A DNA stretch of 64,000 bases from positions 32,596 through 96,595 of the IMG/VR virus record IMGVR_UViG_3300031603_000002. One strand, written 5' to 3'. This stretch comes from a virus. Position 1 is the stretch's first letter, and the number at the start of each line of letters is the position of its first letter. The notes beneath the pieces are model-generated. The model did not search any database. It was given only the letters and a program-made list of their open reading frames with translations, and was not told the origin of the DNA. The position numbers and the translations under genes are program-made. Below, in pieces: positions 51,868 through 59,306 of the stretch.

Positions 51868-52710
51868 ATGAGTAGAGTTAATCCTAGTGATGTTAACGTG
51901 GTGATTTACCATGCAAAGTGTTCTGATGGTATGGGCGCAGCATATGCAGCCTGGAAGCTATTGGGGAACAGGGCGGAGTACATTCCATGTGCACACGGAA
52001 ACCCACCACCCGATGTCAAAGGTAAGAACGTCGCAATTCTTGATTTTTCGTTCCCAAATGCGGTGACGAAACAGATGATTGAAGATGCGAACTCGCTGAT
52101 TATCATTGACCACCACAAAAGTGCGATGGTTGAGTTGCACGACATTTCTGAAACAATATTCGACATGAATAATTCAGGTGCGTCGATGGCGTGGTTGTGG
52201 TTCCACCCGGACAAAAGTGTCCCGAAATTCATTCAGTATATTACTGACCGTGACCTTTGGAAGTTTGAGCTGCCATATTCTAAGGAATTCAGTCGTGCAT
52301 TCGACATGGTCCCATTTGATTTCGAGGACTATGAAAAATTCGAAGACGACAGCGTATTTGATGATGCAGTTAAGCGTGGAAGCTATATTCTGGCATACAC
52401 AAAAACAGTTGTCAAGACACTGATGGAAAAAGCAGCGAAACGGAAACTGCAGGGTCACGATGTGTTGGTTATCAACTCTCAGCACCTGATGTCAGAGCTA
52501 GGCGCCGCAATGGCGATGAAGGCAGATCTTGCTGTGATTTGGTTCTACGATCATCACAGCAACAAAACGAAAGTCAGCTTACGAGGCCAGCATGCGATCG
52601 TAGATGCATCAGAGATTGCAAGGAAGTTCGGTGGCGGTGGCCACGCAAATGCATCCGGTTTCATAATCGACGGCATGGACATTGAGGGCATTTTTGATGT
52701 CGAAGAATGA
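51868..52710 (+). CDS. DHH-family phosphoesterase (nanoRNase-like)
   Basis: 280 residues. NVVIYHAKCSDGMGAAYA near the start carries the first metal Asp, NVAILDFSF the second, and SLIIIDHHKS (near residue 80) the DHH motif. The C-terminal DHHA1 part has ARKFGGGGHANASGF. This matches oligoribonuclease/NrnA-like proteins that digest short oligonucleotides or dinucleotide signals. It may recycle degraded host nucleic acid or remove a cyclic-oligonucleotide product. AAAGGGG upstream. Confidence 0.8.
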   Translation: MSRVNPSDVNVVIYHAKCSDGMGAAYAAWKLLGNRAEYIPCAHGNPPPDVKGKNVAILDFSFPNAVTKQMIEDANSLIIIDHHKSAMVELHDISETIFDMNNSGASMAWLWFHPDKSVPKFIQYITDRDLWKFELPYSKEFSRAFDMVPFDFEDYEKFEDDSVFDDAVKRGSYILAYTKTVVKTLMEKAAKRKLQGHDVLVINSQHLMSELGAAMAMKADLAVIWFYDHHSNKTKVSLRGQHAIVDASEIARKFGGGGHANASGFIIDGMDIEGIFDVEE

Positions 52711-53113
52711 AAGACCGTCATGGGATTCGATCTGGATGCAATTTGCCAGAACGATTTCCCATAGAAGCATTGACCCTCGCTGGAAGGTGGGTGCTATTGT
52801 TGTGTCAGGGAATAACACTCAACTCTTGGCAGTAGGATATAATGGCGACGAGGCCGGTGGGTCTAACGAGGTTGAATCTGCACTCCCAGGTGAAAGTGGA
52901 TGTATTCATGCCGAAATCAATGCTTTGATAAAAATGGACTACAACAATCCTGTCGACAAACGAATGTACGTGACATTGTCACCATGCGCATCGTGCGCTA
53001 AAGCAATCGTCAACGCCGGTATTGATGAAGTCATTTATGACGTGAAATACCGCGATGAGAGAGGAATCGAACTCCTACAAAATTCTGGCACTTCAGTTCG
53101 TCAATTTGAATAG
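52697..53113 (+). CDS. dCMP deaminase-like protein
   Basis: 138 residues from the ATG at 52697. SRIDPRWKVGAIVV-like start (SHRSIDPRWKVGAIVVSGNN), CIHAEINALIKM near residue 70 (zinc His and catalytic Glu), and LSPCASCAKAIVNAGI near residue 96 (zinc Cys pair). Converts dCMP to dUMP, the substrate for a thymidylate synthase. Overlaps the DHH gene by 14 bp. Confidence 0.85.
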   Translation: MSKNERPSWDSIWMQFARTISHRSIDPRWKVGAIVVSGNNTQLLAVGYNGDEAGGSNEVESALPGESGCIHAEINALIKMDYNNPVDKRMYVTLSPCASCAKAIVNAGIDEVIYDVKYRDERGIELLQNSGTSVRQFE

Positions 53114-53117
53114 CCGC

Positions 53118-53130
53118 CATATTTAGTATG
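53118..53130 (+). promoter_or_regulatory. Late-type promoter motif before the second virion cluster
   Basis: CATATTTAGTATG, identical over 12 bases to the motif before the tape measure gene (4231-4242). It is followed by AAAGGGG and the ATG at 53147. The -35 is poor. Confidence 0.45.
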
Positions 53131-53146
53131 GCAAAGGGGTATAGCA

Positions 53147-53383
53147 ATGGCAAAGATTTCAAAAACAGAATTACGTAAGTTGATCAAAGAACAATTCACC
53201 GGGGATGGAACAAGTGCCGCTGATGTTGCATTATGGGAAGCCGTTAATGATTATCTGGCACTGAAAGAAGAAGAGCTGGGGTATAATACGATGGGAGGCC
53301 AGCTTGTTGACGAGTGCATGAGAGTTGTTAAAGAAGCCCTTGCTGACGCAGAAGGTGTCGGCTACGGTCCGGGTGGATACTAA
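53147..53383 (+). CDS. Small tagged virion-cargo protein
   Basis: 78 residues, starting MAKISKTELRKLIKE then Q, one of the clearest leaders. The body is helical (ADVALWEAVNDYLALKEEEL) with a Gly-rich end (GVGYGPGGY). First gene of the second virion cluster. Function unknown. Confidence 0.7.
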   Translation: MAKISKTELRKLIKEQFTGDGTSAADVALWEAVNDYLALKEEELGYNTMGGQLVDECMRVVKEALADAEGVGYGPGGY

Positions 53384-53388
53384 ACAAG

Positions 53389-54549
53389 ATGAAAAACCGC
53401 ATGAAAATTGTCGCTGACCCAAAACTACAAGTAATTTTGGAAAAATGCCTGGATGCAGATCGGGCTATGGAATTGTGCCTTTTTGAAGGCAGTGTCTCAC
53501 GTCTTATAACTGAAGAGATTGATGCTGCCGATATCCAGGAAGTCCAGGCAGCTCTTGAAAAAGCAAGAAAAGCAGCAGCGGAGATAACGAAGTACATTTC
53601 AGGTTTAGGTGTCCCGCTGACCCAGGTGACTGAATATATTTCTGGCATTGAGCAGGCTTTGAACACAGCGCAAGGTGAACTTGCAAATATTAGTTTTGCA
53701 GGAGGTAACCCAGTCGCGCAGGCTTGGGGAGGAAAAGTTACCCTTCCGCGAATAGTTAAAGCTGTCGCCGTACTGTACACAAAGGCAACAGATTTCACAA
53801 CAGGCTTCACCGGCATGATGACAAACATTCAAACAAACCTGAAACCTATGTTTACATCAGAGAATGATGAAGCCGGATGGCTTCACCTAAAAGGTACATT
53901 GATGACTCACGCTGGCAAGAATGGAGTCCCTACTGGCGAAAAGCTCGAATCGGGAATAAAAAACGCCGTGACTCAAGCTCTCAAGGGTGGCTATTTAACT
54001 CGAATCAGGAATTTTTTTGGGAAAGGCAAAATAGGAAGTGTTGAAAAAAAGATAATGAGTTCTATTCCAAGCATTGACGATTCAATGATCGAACGTATTG
54101 TCGACGACATTATGCGTATACCTCTTTCAAAGCTTACACCGCCACCCGAAGGTGACCCTAACCCAAGCGATGATATCGGTAATTCATCAAAAGAAGCCGA
54201 AGCTGAGCTAGAGCAGGAAACGTCTGAGACCGAAGCCGAAAACACCGAACAAGGCGACCCAGAAGATCAGGCTGGTGAACAGGCCGATGAACAAGCTGAC
54301 GAGTCTCCTGTCGTTTCGAAGCAGGCGTTTATCGATTTGCTGAAAAGGTCGCCACGAATGGGCCAATCCAAGAGGGGCGGAAAGCAGCAGCGACTCAAGT
54401 TCAAACAGGCCGTAAACAAAGCAGCCGGCAAAACAGTCTTCGAGGAAGGGCTTTTGACGGGTCCTCGTCGCATTAAGGCAGACAAAGTCAGTGACAAGGA
54501 TGCCGAGATATTTAGCAGGTGGAAAAACTTGGCAGGGGTGATTGACTAA
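53389..54549 (+). CDS. Virion-associated protein, long helical and acidic
   Basis: 386 residues. The N-terminal region has LCLFE-G and SRLITE-E sites at about residues 33 and 42, possible cleavage points on a longer leader. The central region is helical (IQEVQAALEKARKAAAEITK), followed by an acidic linker (residues 265-305, Glu/Ala/Gln rich) and a C-terminus ending IFSRWKNLAGVID, an ending I know from internal proteins of marine phages. Likely a head-internal or scaffold-related protein. Start may be 53389 or 53401. Confidence 0.55.
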   Translation: MKNRMKIVADPKLQVILEKCLDADRAMELCLFEGSVSRLITEEIDAADIQEVQAALEKARKAAAEITKYISGLGVPLTQVTEYISGIEQALNTAQGELANISFAGGNPVAQAWGGKVTLPRIVKAVAVLYTKATDFTTGFTGMMTNIQTNLKPMFTSENDEAGWLHLKGTLMTHAGKNGVPTGEKLESGIKNAVTQALKGGYLTRIRNFFGKGKIGSVEKKIMSSIPSIDDSMIERIVDDIMRIPLSKLTPPPEGDPNPSDDIGNSSKEAEAELEQETSETEAENTEQGDPEDQAGEQADEQADESPVVSKQAFIDLLKRSPRMGQSKRGGKQQRLKFKQAVNKAAGKTVFEEGLLTGPRRIKADKVSDKDAEIFSRWKNLAGVID

Positions 54550-54905
54550 TGCAGAACATAAAAGAAATGGACGTGAAAGATCCCCGCGGGAATGTAGTAA
54601 TCTCAAAAGGCCTTAAAGTGCGACATGTATCGTCGCAATACGAATATACAGTTGACAGTGTAATTCAGGAACCTTCGGGTGATATAACGGTCATGCTGGC
54701 CTCGCCAGAAGCAGCAAGGTTTGACACGAAGAAGAAGTCGAAAGTACTACCACATCAGCAACGTCAGGGCGGAGTGCTTTATGAAACGGAGCCTGTCGAA
54801 GATCTTGGCTCGATGTATTATGAACCCACAGACCAGGCGCAAAAGAAAGATGACTTGCTGGCAGTACCGTCAGATGAGTTTGAAAAGGAGTATGAGGTTA
54901 GATGA
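54549..54905 (+). CDS. Hypothetical virion-cluster protein
   Basis: 118 residues. Strands GLKVRHVSSQYEYTVDSVIQ and DITVMLASPE suggest a small beta domain, then a polar acidic tail. Overlaps the previous stop (TAATG) and the next gene by 4 bp. Function unknown. Confidence 0.55.
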   Translation: MQNIKEMDVKDPRGNVVISKGLKVRHVSSQYEYTVDSVIQEPSGDITVMLASPEAARFDTKKKSKVLPHQQRQGGVLYETEPVEDLGSMYYEPTDQAQKKDDLLAVPSDEFEKEYEVR

Positions 54906-55591
54906 AAAGCAATATCAAAAATGACGTGCTACGAGCTATCGATGGCGTTCTACCAAAACGAAAACGACTGAATGAAGCATACGTCGTATCTCCTCGTAAG
55001 TTTCAACTCAGTACCGAAAAGCTCAGTGAGAAAGTGAAGGCTGCCAGGATCAGGCACTTCGAAAAGTCAGTGACGACCCTAAACAGGGTGAGCGCTGAAC
55101 TGGACGGAGCTCGAATTGAAGAAGCCGATAACGACATCAGTAACACGTTTCGAAATCTTAAAATCGCGGAGTCATTCGCAATCAATGATTCTTTCCTACA
55201 AGGAAAGTTCATGGACAACATCAGCGATCCAAACAGTGAAATCAACATGGATATGCTATGTTATATGCGCCTCACACGAGACTTCGGAACGTTTGATAAC
55301 TGGCAGAAGCACTTTATCGCGTGTGCTAAGAGTTCACGTGATGGGTACGCCGTAACAGCATACAGTATATACCTCAGGCGATATATCAACTTTGTCGTTG
55401 ACTCTGCAGACATTGGCGTCCCATTCTCAGCAATTCCAGTTATCGTCCTGGACGTATCAGAAGGTTGCTACTACAGAGATTACTTGGACAACATAGAACT
55501 ATACATCACAAATATGATGCGAGAACTCAAGTGGGGAATCATCGACGATCGATTTAAGACGTGCGAGAAGATCGCAAGGATAACAGAATGA
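54902..55591 (+). CDS. Tagged protein with superoxide-dismutase-like fold, ligand lost
   Basis: 229 residues. A basic leader ends RKRLNE then A (Glu25). Residues 128-218 resemble the C-terminal domain of Fe/Mn superoxide dismutase: GTFDNWQKHFIACAK, YAVTAYSIYLRRYINFV, IPVIVLDVSEGCYYRDY and ELKWGIIDDRF. In SOD the metal motif is D-V-W-E-H-A-Y; here Asp184 is kept but the His is Gly188. Near residue 95, INDSF stands where SOD has NHTF, so a second His is Asp. I infer a structural or internal virion role rather than dismutase activity. Confidence 0.65.
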   Translation: MKSNIKNDVLRAIDGVLPKRKRLNEAYVVSPRKFQLSTEKLSEKVKAARIRHFEKSVTTLNRVSAELDGARIEEADNDISNTFRNLKIAESFAINDSFLQGKFMDNISDPNSEINMDMLCYMRLTRDFGTFDNWQKHFIACAKSSRDGYAVTAYSIYLRRYINFVVDSADIGVPFSAIPVIVLDVSEGCYYRDYLDNIELYITNMMRELKWGIIDDRFKTCEKIARITE

Positions 55592-56307
55592 ACAAATTCA
55601 CCTTAAAAAAACTAGTCTACGGTCGACTTTTCGAGCAGGACGAAGAACCCGATGTTGAACCAGAGGGTGGCGACGATGACCTTTTCGGAGATGAAGACGC
55701 TAGTGGCGACGACGGCGAAATTTCCGGTGATGCTGGCGGCGAAGGTGGAGAAGAAGGCGCCGAAGAATTCGGTGATGATGCTGACTTTGGCGGCGGCGGC
55801 GGCGGTGGTGGAGGTATGGGCGGCGGCGGCGGCGGCGGAATGGGTGGAGATGACATGGGCGGAGAACCAGCAGCTGAAGCTGAACCAGAGGTCGAGGTTT
55901 CTGCCGCAGAGGAATACAGTATGAGCGACTCAATTGATCAAGAGCTTGACGCTCTCATGATTGATTTTGAGGAAGAGGCCAGAAAATCATCAGTCGTAAA
56001 TTCACCTGTCACCGAGTCTCGTATGCTTTATGAGGGAGAAGGAAGTGACATTGACCTTCAAAGCTTTGCAGCTAATGTTGCAAGGTTCGTAAAAAATTAC
56101 CAGAACTTGATTGATTGGGAGTCAGTAATCCTAAACAAGGCGAGGTCATTTGTCAATAATCACTATGGCGAAGAAACATCAAAGGCACTCTTCGATATTT
56201 TGGAACAGGAATATGACATTGAAACAGGAAGCATCGGCGGAACCGAAAAAGAAGAAGCACCAGAAGCCCCAATTGCGGTCGGTGGCTCAGCGGCAGGCGG
56301 ACTCTAA
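55588..56307 (+). CDS. Tagged acidic Gly-rich virion protein
   Basis: 239 residues from the ATG at 55588. Leader MNKFTLKKLVYGRLFE then Q. Residues 18-70 are Asp/Glu/Gly rich, residues 68-90 nearly all Gly, then a helical acidic part. A second L-Y-E site (ESRMLYE then G) lies near residue 148. The C-terminal domain (DLQSFAANVARFVKNYQNLI, then KARSFVNNHYG) resembles a small domain I know from phage internal or neck-region proteins. Acidic, removable leaders and loops fit a scaffold or internal protein. Confidence 0.6.
   Translation: MNKFTLKKLVYGRLFEQDEEPDVEPEGGDDDLFGDEDASGDDGEISGDAGGEGGEEGAEEFGDDADFGGGGGGGGGMGGGGGGGMGGDDMGGEPAAEAEPEVEVSAAEEYSMSDSIDQELDALMIDFEEEARKSSVVNSPVTESRMLYEGEGSDIDLQSFAANVARFVKNYQNLIDWESVILNKARSFVNNHYGEETSKALFDILEQEYDIETGSIGGTEKEEAPEAPIAVGGSAAGGL
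55789..55848 (+). repeat. GGC triplet repeat coding poly-Gly
   Basis: Two runs of GGC/GGT/GGA codons separated by ATG, coding about 17 Gly with two Met. Prone to slippage in replication; length may vary between relatives. Confidence 0.85.
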
Positions 56308-56593
56308 AGTTAGGGCAATGCTCAACGCGGGCAGGAAGAAATCTGTTCATGTTTCAATGTTTGGTAAAACACACATGGGCTTGAAAAAGGAACTGGTGAC
56401 GCGTGGTCTATCAATTCAGGAGACGCTAGAGTACGTTGCATCATTGATCGTTGAAGGCCATCCTCATGCAATTAAAATGCTCGATGAGCTCCAAGCTTCA
56501 AAACACAACAAAGAGGTTGGCAAGCTTGAAGAAAAATACGCTGAGAACCTTTACGATGTAATCGGTAATGAAGGTCTCTTCAAGGAAAACTAA
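56213..56593 (+). CDS. Basic hypothetical virion-cluster protein
   Basis: 126 residues from the ATG at 56213 (acaggaat upstream), overlapping the acidic Gly-rich gene by about 95 bp; a shorter form from 56318 is possible. Lys-rich start (AEPKKKKHQKPQLRSVAQRQ), then MLNAGRKKSVHVSMFGKTHM and a helical C-terminus with IQETLEYVASLIVEGHPHAI. Basic partner of an acidic neighbour. Function unknown. Confidence 0.5.
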   Translation: MTLKQEASAEPKKKKHQKPQLRSVAQRQADSKVRAMLNAGRKKSVHVSMFGKTHMGLKKELVTRGLSIQETLEYVASLIVEGHPHAIKMLDELQASKHNKEVGKLEEKYAENLYDVIGNEGLFKEN

Positions 56594-56594
56594 C

Positions 56595-56978
56595 ATGTGG
56601 ACAAAAACAAAAAACTTTGTGTCGAAATATTGGCAGGTACTCATCGGTGTCGCGTTAGCAATCGGTTTGTCGATTCGATTTGCTTTGATATCCCATGAGC
56701 AGCGACAGGTTCTAACGAATGAAATAGAGACCAACATTCGTATTGATGAAATCAAAAGGCAATATGACGTTAGCATTGCTCGCCATGAAAAGGCCATTGA
56801 AAAAACCCGTAGCGAAGCGCTCGTAAAAATCGAAACTGCAAAGATTAAAGACTTGAAGGCTGCGAAAGATAAGGCCATCGAACGAGAGCAGGAAAATGGA
56901 AAGCTTACAGGTGAGGAGCTGACCAAGCGCTTTGCCAATACATTCGGTGCGGAGGTTGTTGATGCAGAAGATGAGTAA
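56595..56978 (+). CDS. Membrane-anchored coiled-coil protein
   Basis: 127 residues from the ATG at 56595. One membrane span (YWQVLIGVALAIGLSIRFAL) near residues 12-31, then a long charged helix (TNEIETNIRIDEIKRQYDVS and on) likely coiled coil. With the next gene it could form an inner-membrane / periplasm pair, such as a spanin-type lysis pair, but no endolysin or holin is beside it. AAGGAAAA upstream. Confidence 0.55.
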   Translation: MWTKTKNFVSKYWQVLIGVALAIGLSIRFALISHEQRQVLTNEIETNIRIDEIKRQYDVSIARHEKAIEKTRSEALVKIETAKIKDLKAAKDKAIEREQENGKLTGEELTKRFANTFGAEVVDAEDE

Positions 56979-57423
56979 ACGTATCACCGCATTCCTTCTG
57001 GTTTTTTTCATGGCCATGGGATCGGCGCTTGCCAACCCTGGAGACAAAGTTTCAAACCTGCAAAAAGGCCAGCGCGCACCGTTTGCTGGAACGCTGATGA
57101 ATAAGCAGTTGGCTAGCAGGATTGAAGCAGAAAGGAAGACACATCTCCCGAAGAAGTTATGTGAAGCAAGCACAAAAGCATCAGTTGCAATGTGCGAAGC
57201 TGAAGCAACACGCAAACTTGCACTAGCGGATGCCAAGTACACCGCCACTGAAGAAAAGCATAAAGCGATCCTGGGTACCAAGCAAGAGCAAATTGACTTC
57301 TTGAGAAAAAACTATCTTCCGAGGGCTTGGTATGAGTCAACACCTGTGCTAATTGGTATCGGTGTCCTCGGTGGTTTTGGTTTGGCGTTGGGTGCAGCAA
57401 AACTTGTCAGTCTATCAAAATAG
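56962..57423 (+). CDS. Exported or membrane protein with signal peptide and C-terminal span
   Basis: 153 residues from the ATG at 56962 (GGAGG 6 nt upstream). Signal peptide KRITAFLLVFFMAMGSALA, then NPGDKVSNLQKGQRAPFAGT, a charged helix with several Ala-Lys-Glu repeats, and a C-terminal membrane segment (TPVLIGIGVLGGFGLALGAA). I recall the KGQRAPFAGTL-type segment in membrane proteins of marine phages with no assigned role. Possible lysis or virion-membrane function. Confidence 0.55.
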   Translation: MQKMSKRITAFLLVFFMAMGSALANPGDKVSNLQKGQRAPFAGTLMNKQLASRIEAERKTHLPKKLCEASTKASVAMCEAEATRKLALADAKYTATEEKHKAILGTKQEQIDFLRKNYLPRAWYESTPVLIGIGVLGGFGLALGAAKLVSLSK

Positions 57424-57433
57424 TGCCTATTTA
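57404..57433 (+). promoter_or_regulatory. Promoter with leaderless start
   Basis: TTGTCA (57404-57409), 18 nt, TATTTA (57428-57433), five bases, ATG at 57439. No Shine-Dalgarno site. Confidence 0.55.
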
Positions 57434-57438
57434 TGAAT

Positions 57439-58620
57439 ATGAGAAAACTCCGAATAACTAAAAGAAAGCGATCAAGCAAGAAAGCGTTGAATGAACTTAC
57501 CATGGACTATGGTATGTTTGATCAGCCCGGACCTGTTGAGGACGACGAAGAAAAGTTTGGCTTGGAAGATGTGGTAACCCCGGTTGTGGCATCTGAACAG
57601 GTCGCCACCCAACTTTCTGTTGACCGTCCACCTGTCGACGATCCGGATTATGTGCCAACAACAATTAAAAGTTTATCGCTTGCTGTTGCGGAGCTGGCAA
57701 AAACGATACCTGAAGAACAAATCCATGCATTTTATAAGCAGTACCAAGGCATGGTTGAAAAAATTGAAATGGAAGCTGAGCAAGAAATCGCAGGGGGACC
57801 GATGAGCGAATCAAAAACACTAAACATGCTAATCAAAGAGGCAATGGAAGATGAGGATATCGATTATCTTCGAAAGCAATTTGAAGAGGAATTCGGCACC
57901 AGTTCTGAAGACACGTTAGATGCGTTGATGGATGACAGCGGATCAGCACCTGAACCTGAGCCTCCACAAGACGAAACATCACTAAAGGATATTGCAAACG
58001 AGACAGGTTTTGCGGGCCCGAGTGGTGTGAAAAACTTTTTGTACAAGCTCCTCGGGCGTGTCAAGCAGTTTTCTAATATCCCTGACGATGAGTTCGACGC
58101 ACTAATTGAGTTTGGTGTCGGTGAGTACCTTGATTTGCTTGAACAATCAGGTGCTGTCAGTGGAGAAGATGCTAAGTACATGGCTCAGAACAAATCTGAG
58201 GTTGCAAACCTGCCATCATACAAATACTTTTTGTTCCATGCGATGGTACTGCCTGCTGCAAAAGCTGTTGAGAAGCAAGGCAAAAATTCGCTGAACCAGG
58301 CACTCGGTAAACTGAACCTGCCACCAAGAGTTAAGGCGTCGATGATTAATCAGCTCGTTGGAGAGGTTCCAAGAAATCATCAAATTATCACTGACCAACT
58401 CCAGGCTGCAGTTAAAGCTGGACAAATCAAGCAAAGCAGGGCTGACGATCTGGCCGATGAACTCGCGAACAAGTTCCGTGCGCTCCAGACACTTGCTGTA
58501 ACAGGTGACGACTTCGCCGAAATGGCGTTGCAACGATATGCGAAGCTGAACAAGAAGAAGCTAATGAGCATTCTGAAGAAAGCATCAAACGACGCAAACG
58601 TACAATCAGCAGCGGTGTAA
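57439..58620 (+). CDS. Tagged virion protein with possible internal second start
   Basis: 393 residues from the ATG at 57439 (the ATG at 57433 lies in the -10 box). Basic leader MRKLRITKRKRSSKKALNE then L. An in-frame ATG at 57802 has CAGGGGGACCG before it and begins MSESKTLNMLIKE then A, itself leader-like; it would give a 272-residue form. The C-terminal half is helical (LPSYKYFLFHAMVLPAAKAV; QLQAAVKAGQIKQSRADDLA). No family recognised. Likely head-internal. Confidence 0.6.
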   Translation: MRKLRITKRKRSSKKALNELTMDYGMFDQPGPVEDDEEKFGLEDVVTPVVASEQVATQLSVDRPPVDDPDYVPTTIKSLSLAVAELAKTIPEEQIHAFYKQYQGMVEKIEMEAEQEIAGGPMSESKTLNMLIKEAMEDEDIDYLRKQFEEEFGTSSEDTLDALMDDSGSAPEPEPPQDETSLKDIANETGFAGPSGVKNFLYKLLGRVKQFSNIPDDEFDALIEFGVGEYLDLLEQSGAVSGEDAKYMAQNKSEVANLPSYKYFLFHAMVLPAAKAVEKQGKNSLNQALGKLNLPPRVKASMINQLVGEVPRNHQIITDQLQAAVKAGQIKQSRADDLADELANKFRALQTLAVTGDDFAEMALQRYAKLNKKKLMSILKKASNDANVQSAAV

Positions 58621-58626
58621 TGAAAT

Positions 58627-58983
58627 ATGGAAGTCGCAACCCTAATGCAGGAATATTTCAAAGCCAATGGTCGAAGGCTCTTCGAAGCGCCGGGTAGGGA
58701 CGTTCCCATTACCGTTACAAAGGAAGTATGGACGAGAACAGAAAACCCAGAAGCGATCAGGCGACTATTCGAGTTTGAAACGACACAGGCCTTGATTGAT
58801 TTTTTGGAAGACGTCCTACAAATGCAGGAGGAGCTCGGTCATCATGGCAAGCTCCTGGTTGAGAAAAAGAAGGTTTTGGCACACGCAACAACGGAAGTTC
58901 TTCAACAGGTTACCGAGCTCGATATTGAGTGGGCAGCCAAGGTAGACGAGATTTATGACGACATCGCAGCATTCGACAGATAG
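58627..58983 (+). CDS. Tagged protein with pterin-dehydratase-like fold
   Basis: 118 residues, leader MEVATLMQEYFKANGRRLFE then A. After it, RRLFEFETTQALIDFLEDVL, MQEELGHHGKLLVEKKKVLA and VTELDIEWAAKVDEIY follow the order of pterin-4a-carbinolamine dehydratase (F-x-F ... E-x3-H-H-P ... V-T-x2-D-x3-A). The HHP of the enzyme is HHG here (residues 72-74). In a virion cluster, and with a leader, a structural or adapted role is more likely than pterin recycling. The match is from pattern reading only. Confidence 0.55.
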   Translation: MEVATLMQEYFKANGRRLFEAPGRDVPITVTKEVWTRTENPEAIRRLFEFETTQALIDFLEDVLQMQEELGHHGKLLVEKKKVLAHATTEVLQQVTELDIEWAAKVDEIYDDIAAFDR

Positions 58984-58993
58984 CACACTAATC

Positions 58994-59290
58994 ATGAGCG
59001 AAGAGCTTGAAAACAGGGTAGGCAACCTACTTGAAGAGTCAACAGGCACGGGATTACAGTTGAGCATCCCTTCGCTATTCGCATCGTTTGATGTTGTAGG
59101 GTGGGACACAATTGATAACAGCATTTCAATTCACTCGCCCGCGAGACATCTCATTCAGTTTTTCAGAGATTTACCGCTTCATGGTCTTGTATGCGAATCA
59201 GCAATTGTTGCAAATCATACGAATGCCGAGTGCAATGAAGGTGTATGGACTGTTCGCCTTTTTTTGAATGATATGACACATGTCGGATGA
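58994..59290 (+). CDS. Hypothetical virion-cluster protein
   Basis: 98 residues from the ATG at 58994. NLLEESTGTGLQLSIPSLFA, then strands with DTIDNSISIHSPARHLIQFF. Small alpha/beta. No family recognised; ribosome site weak. Confidence 0.5.
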   Translation: MSEELENRVGNLLEESTGTGLQLSIPSLFASFDVVGWDTIDNSISIHSPARHLIQFFRDLPLHGLVCESAIVANHTNAECNEGVWTVRLFLNDMTHVG

Positions 59291-59301
59291 CGGGATATTT
59301 A
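59273..59301 (+). promoter_or_regulatory. Promoter with leaderless start
   Basis: ATGACA (59273-59278), 17 nt, TATTTA (59296-59301), five bases, ATG at 59307. This supports the start at 59307 over the ATG at 59280. Confidence 0.55.
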
Positions 59302-59306
59302 TGGTT

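Noticed and set aside
55617-55933. Frames on both strands over the Gly-rich tract (Pro-rich and Arg/His-rich translations)
   Set aside because: They arise only from the GGC repeat in other frames; the + strand Gly frame fits the tagged gene starting at 55588.
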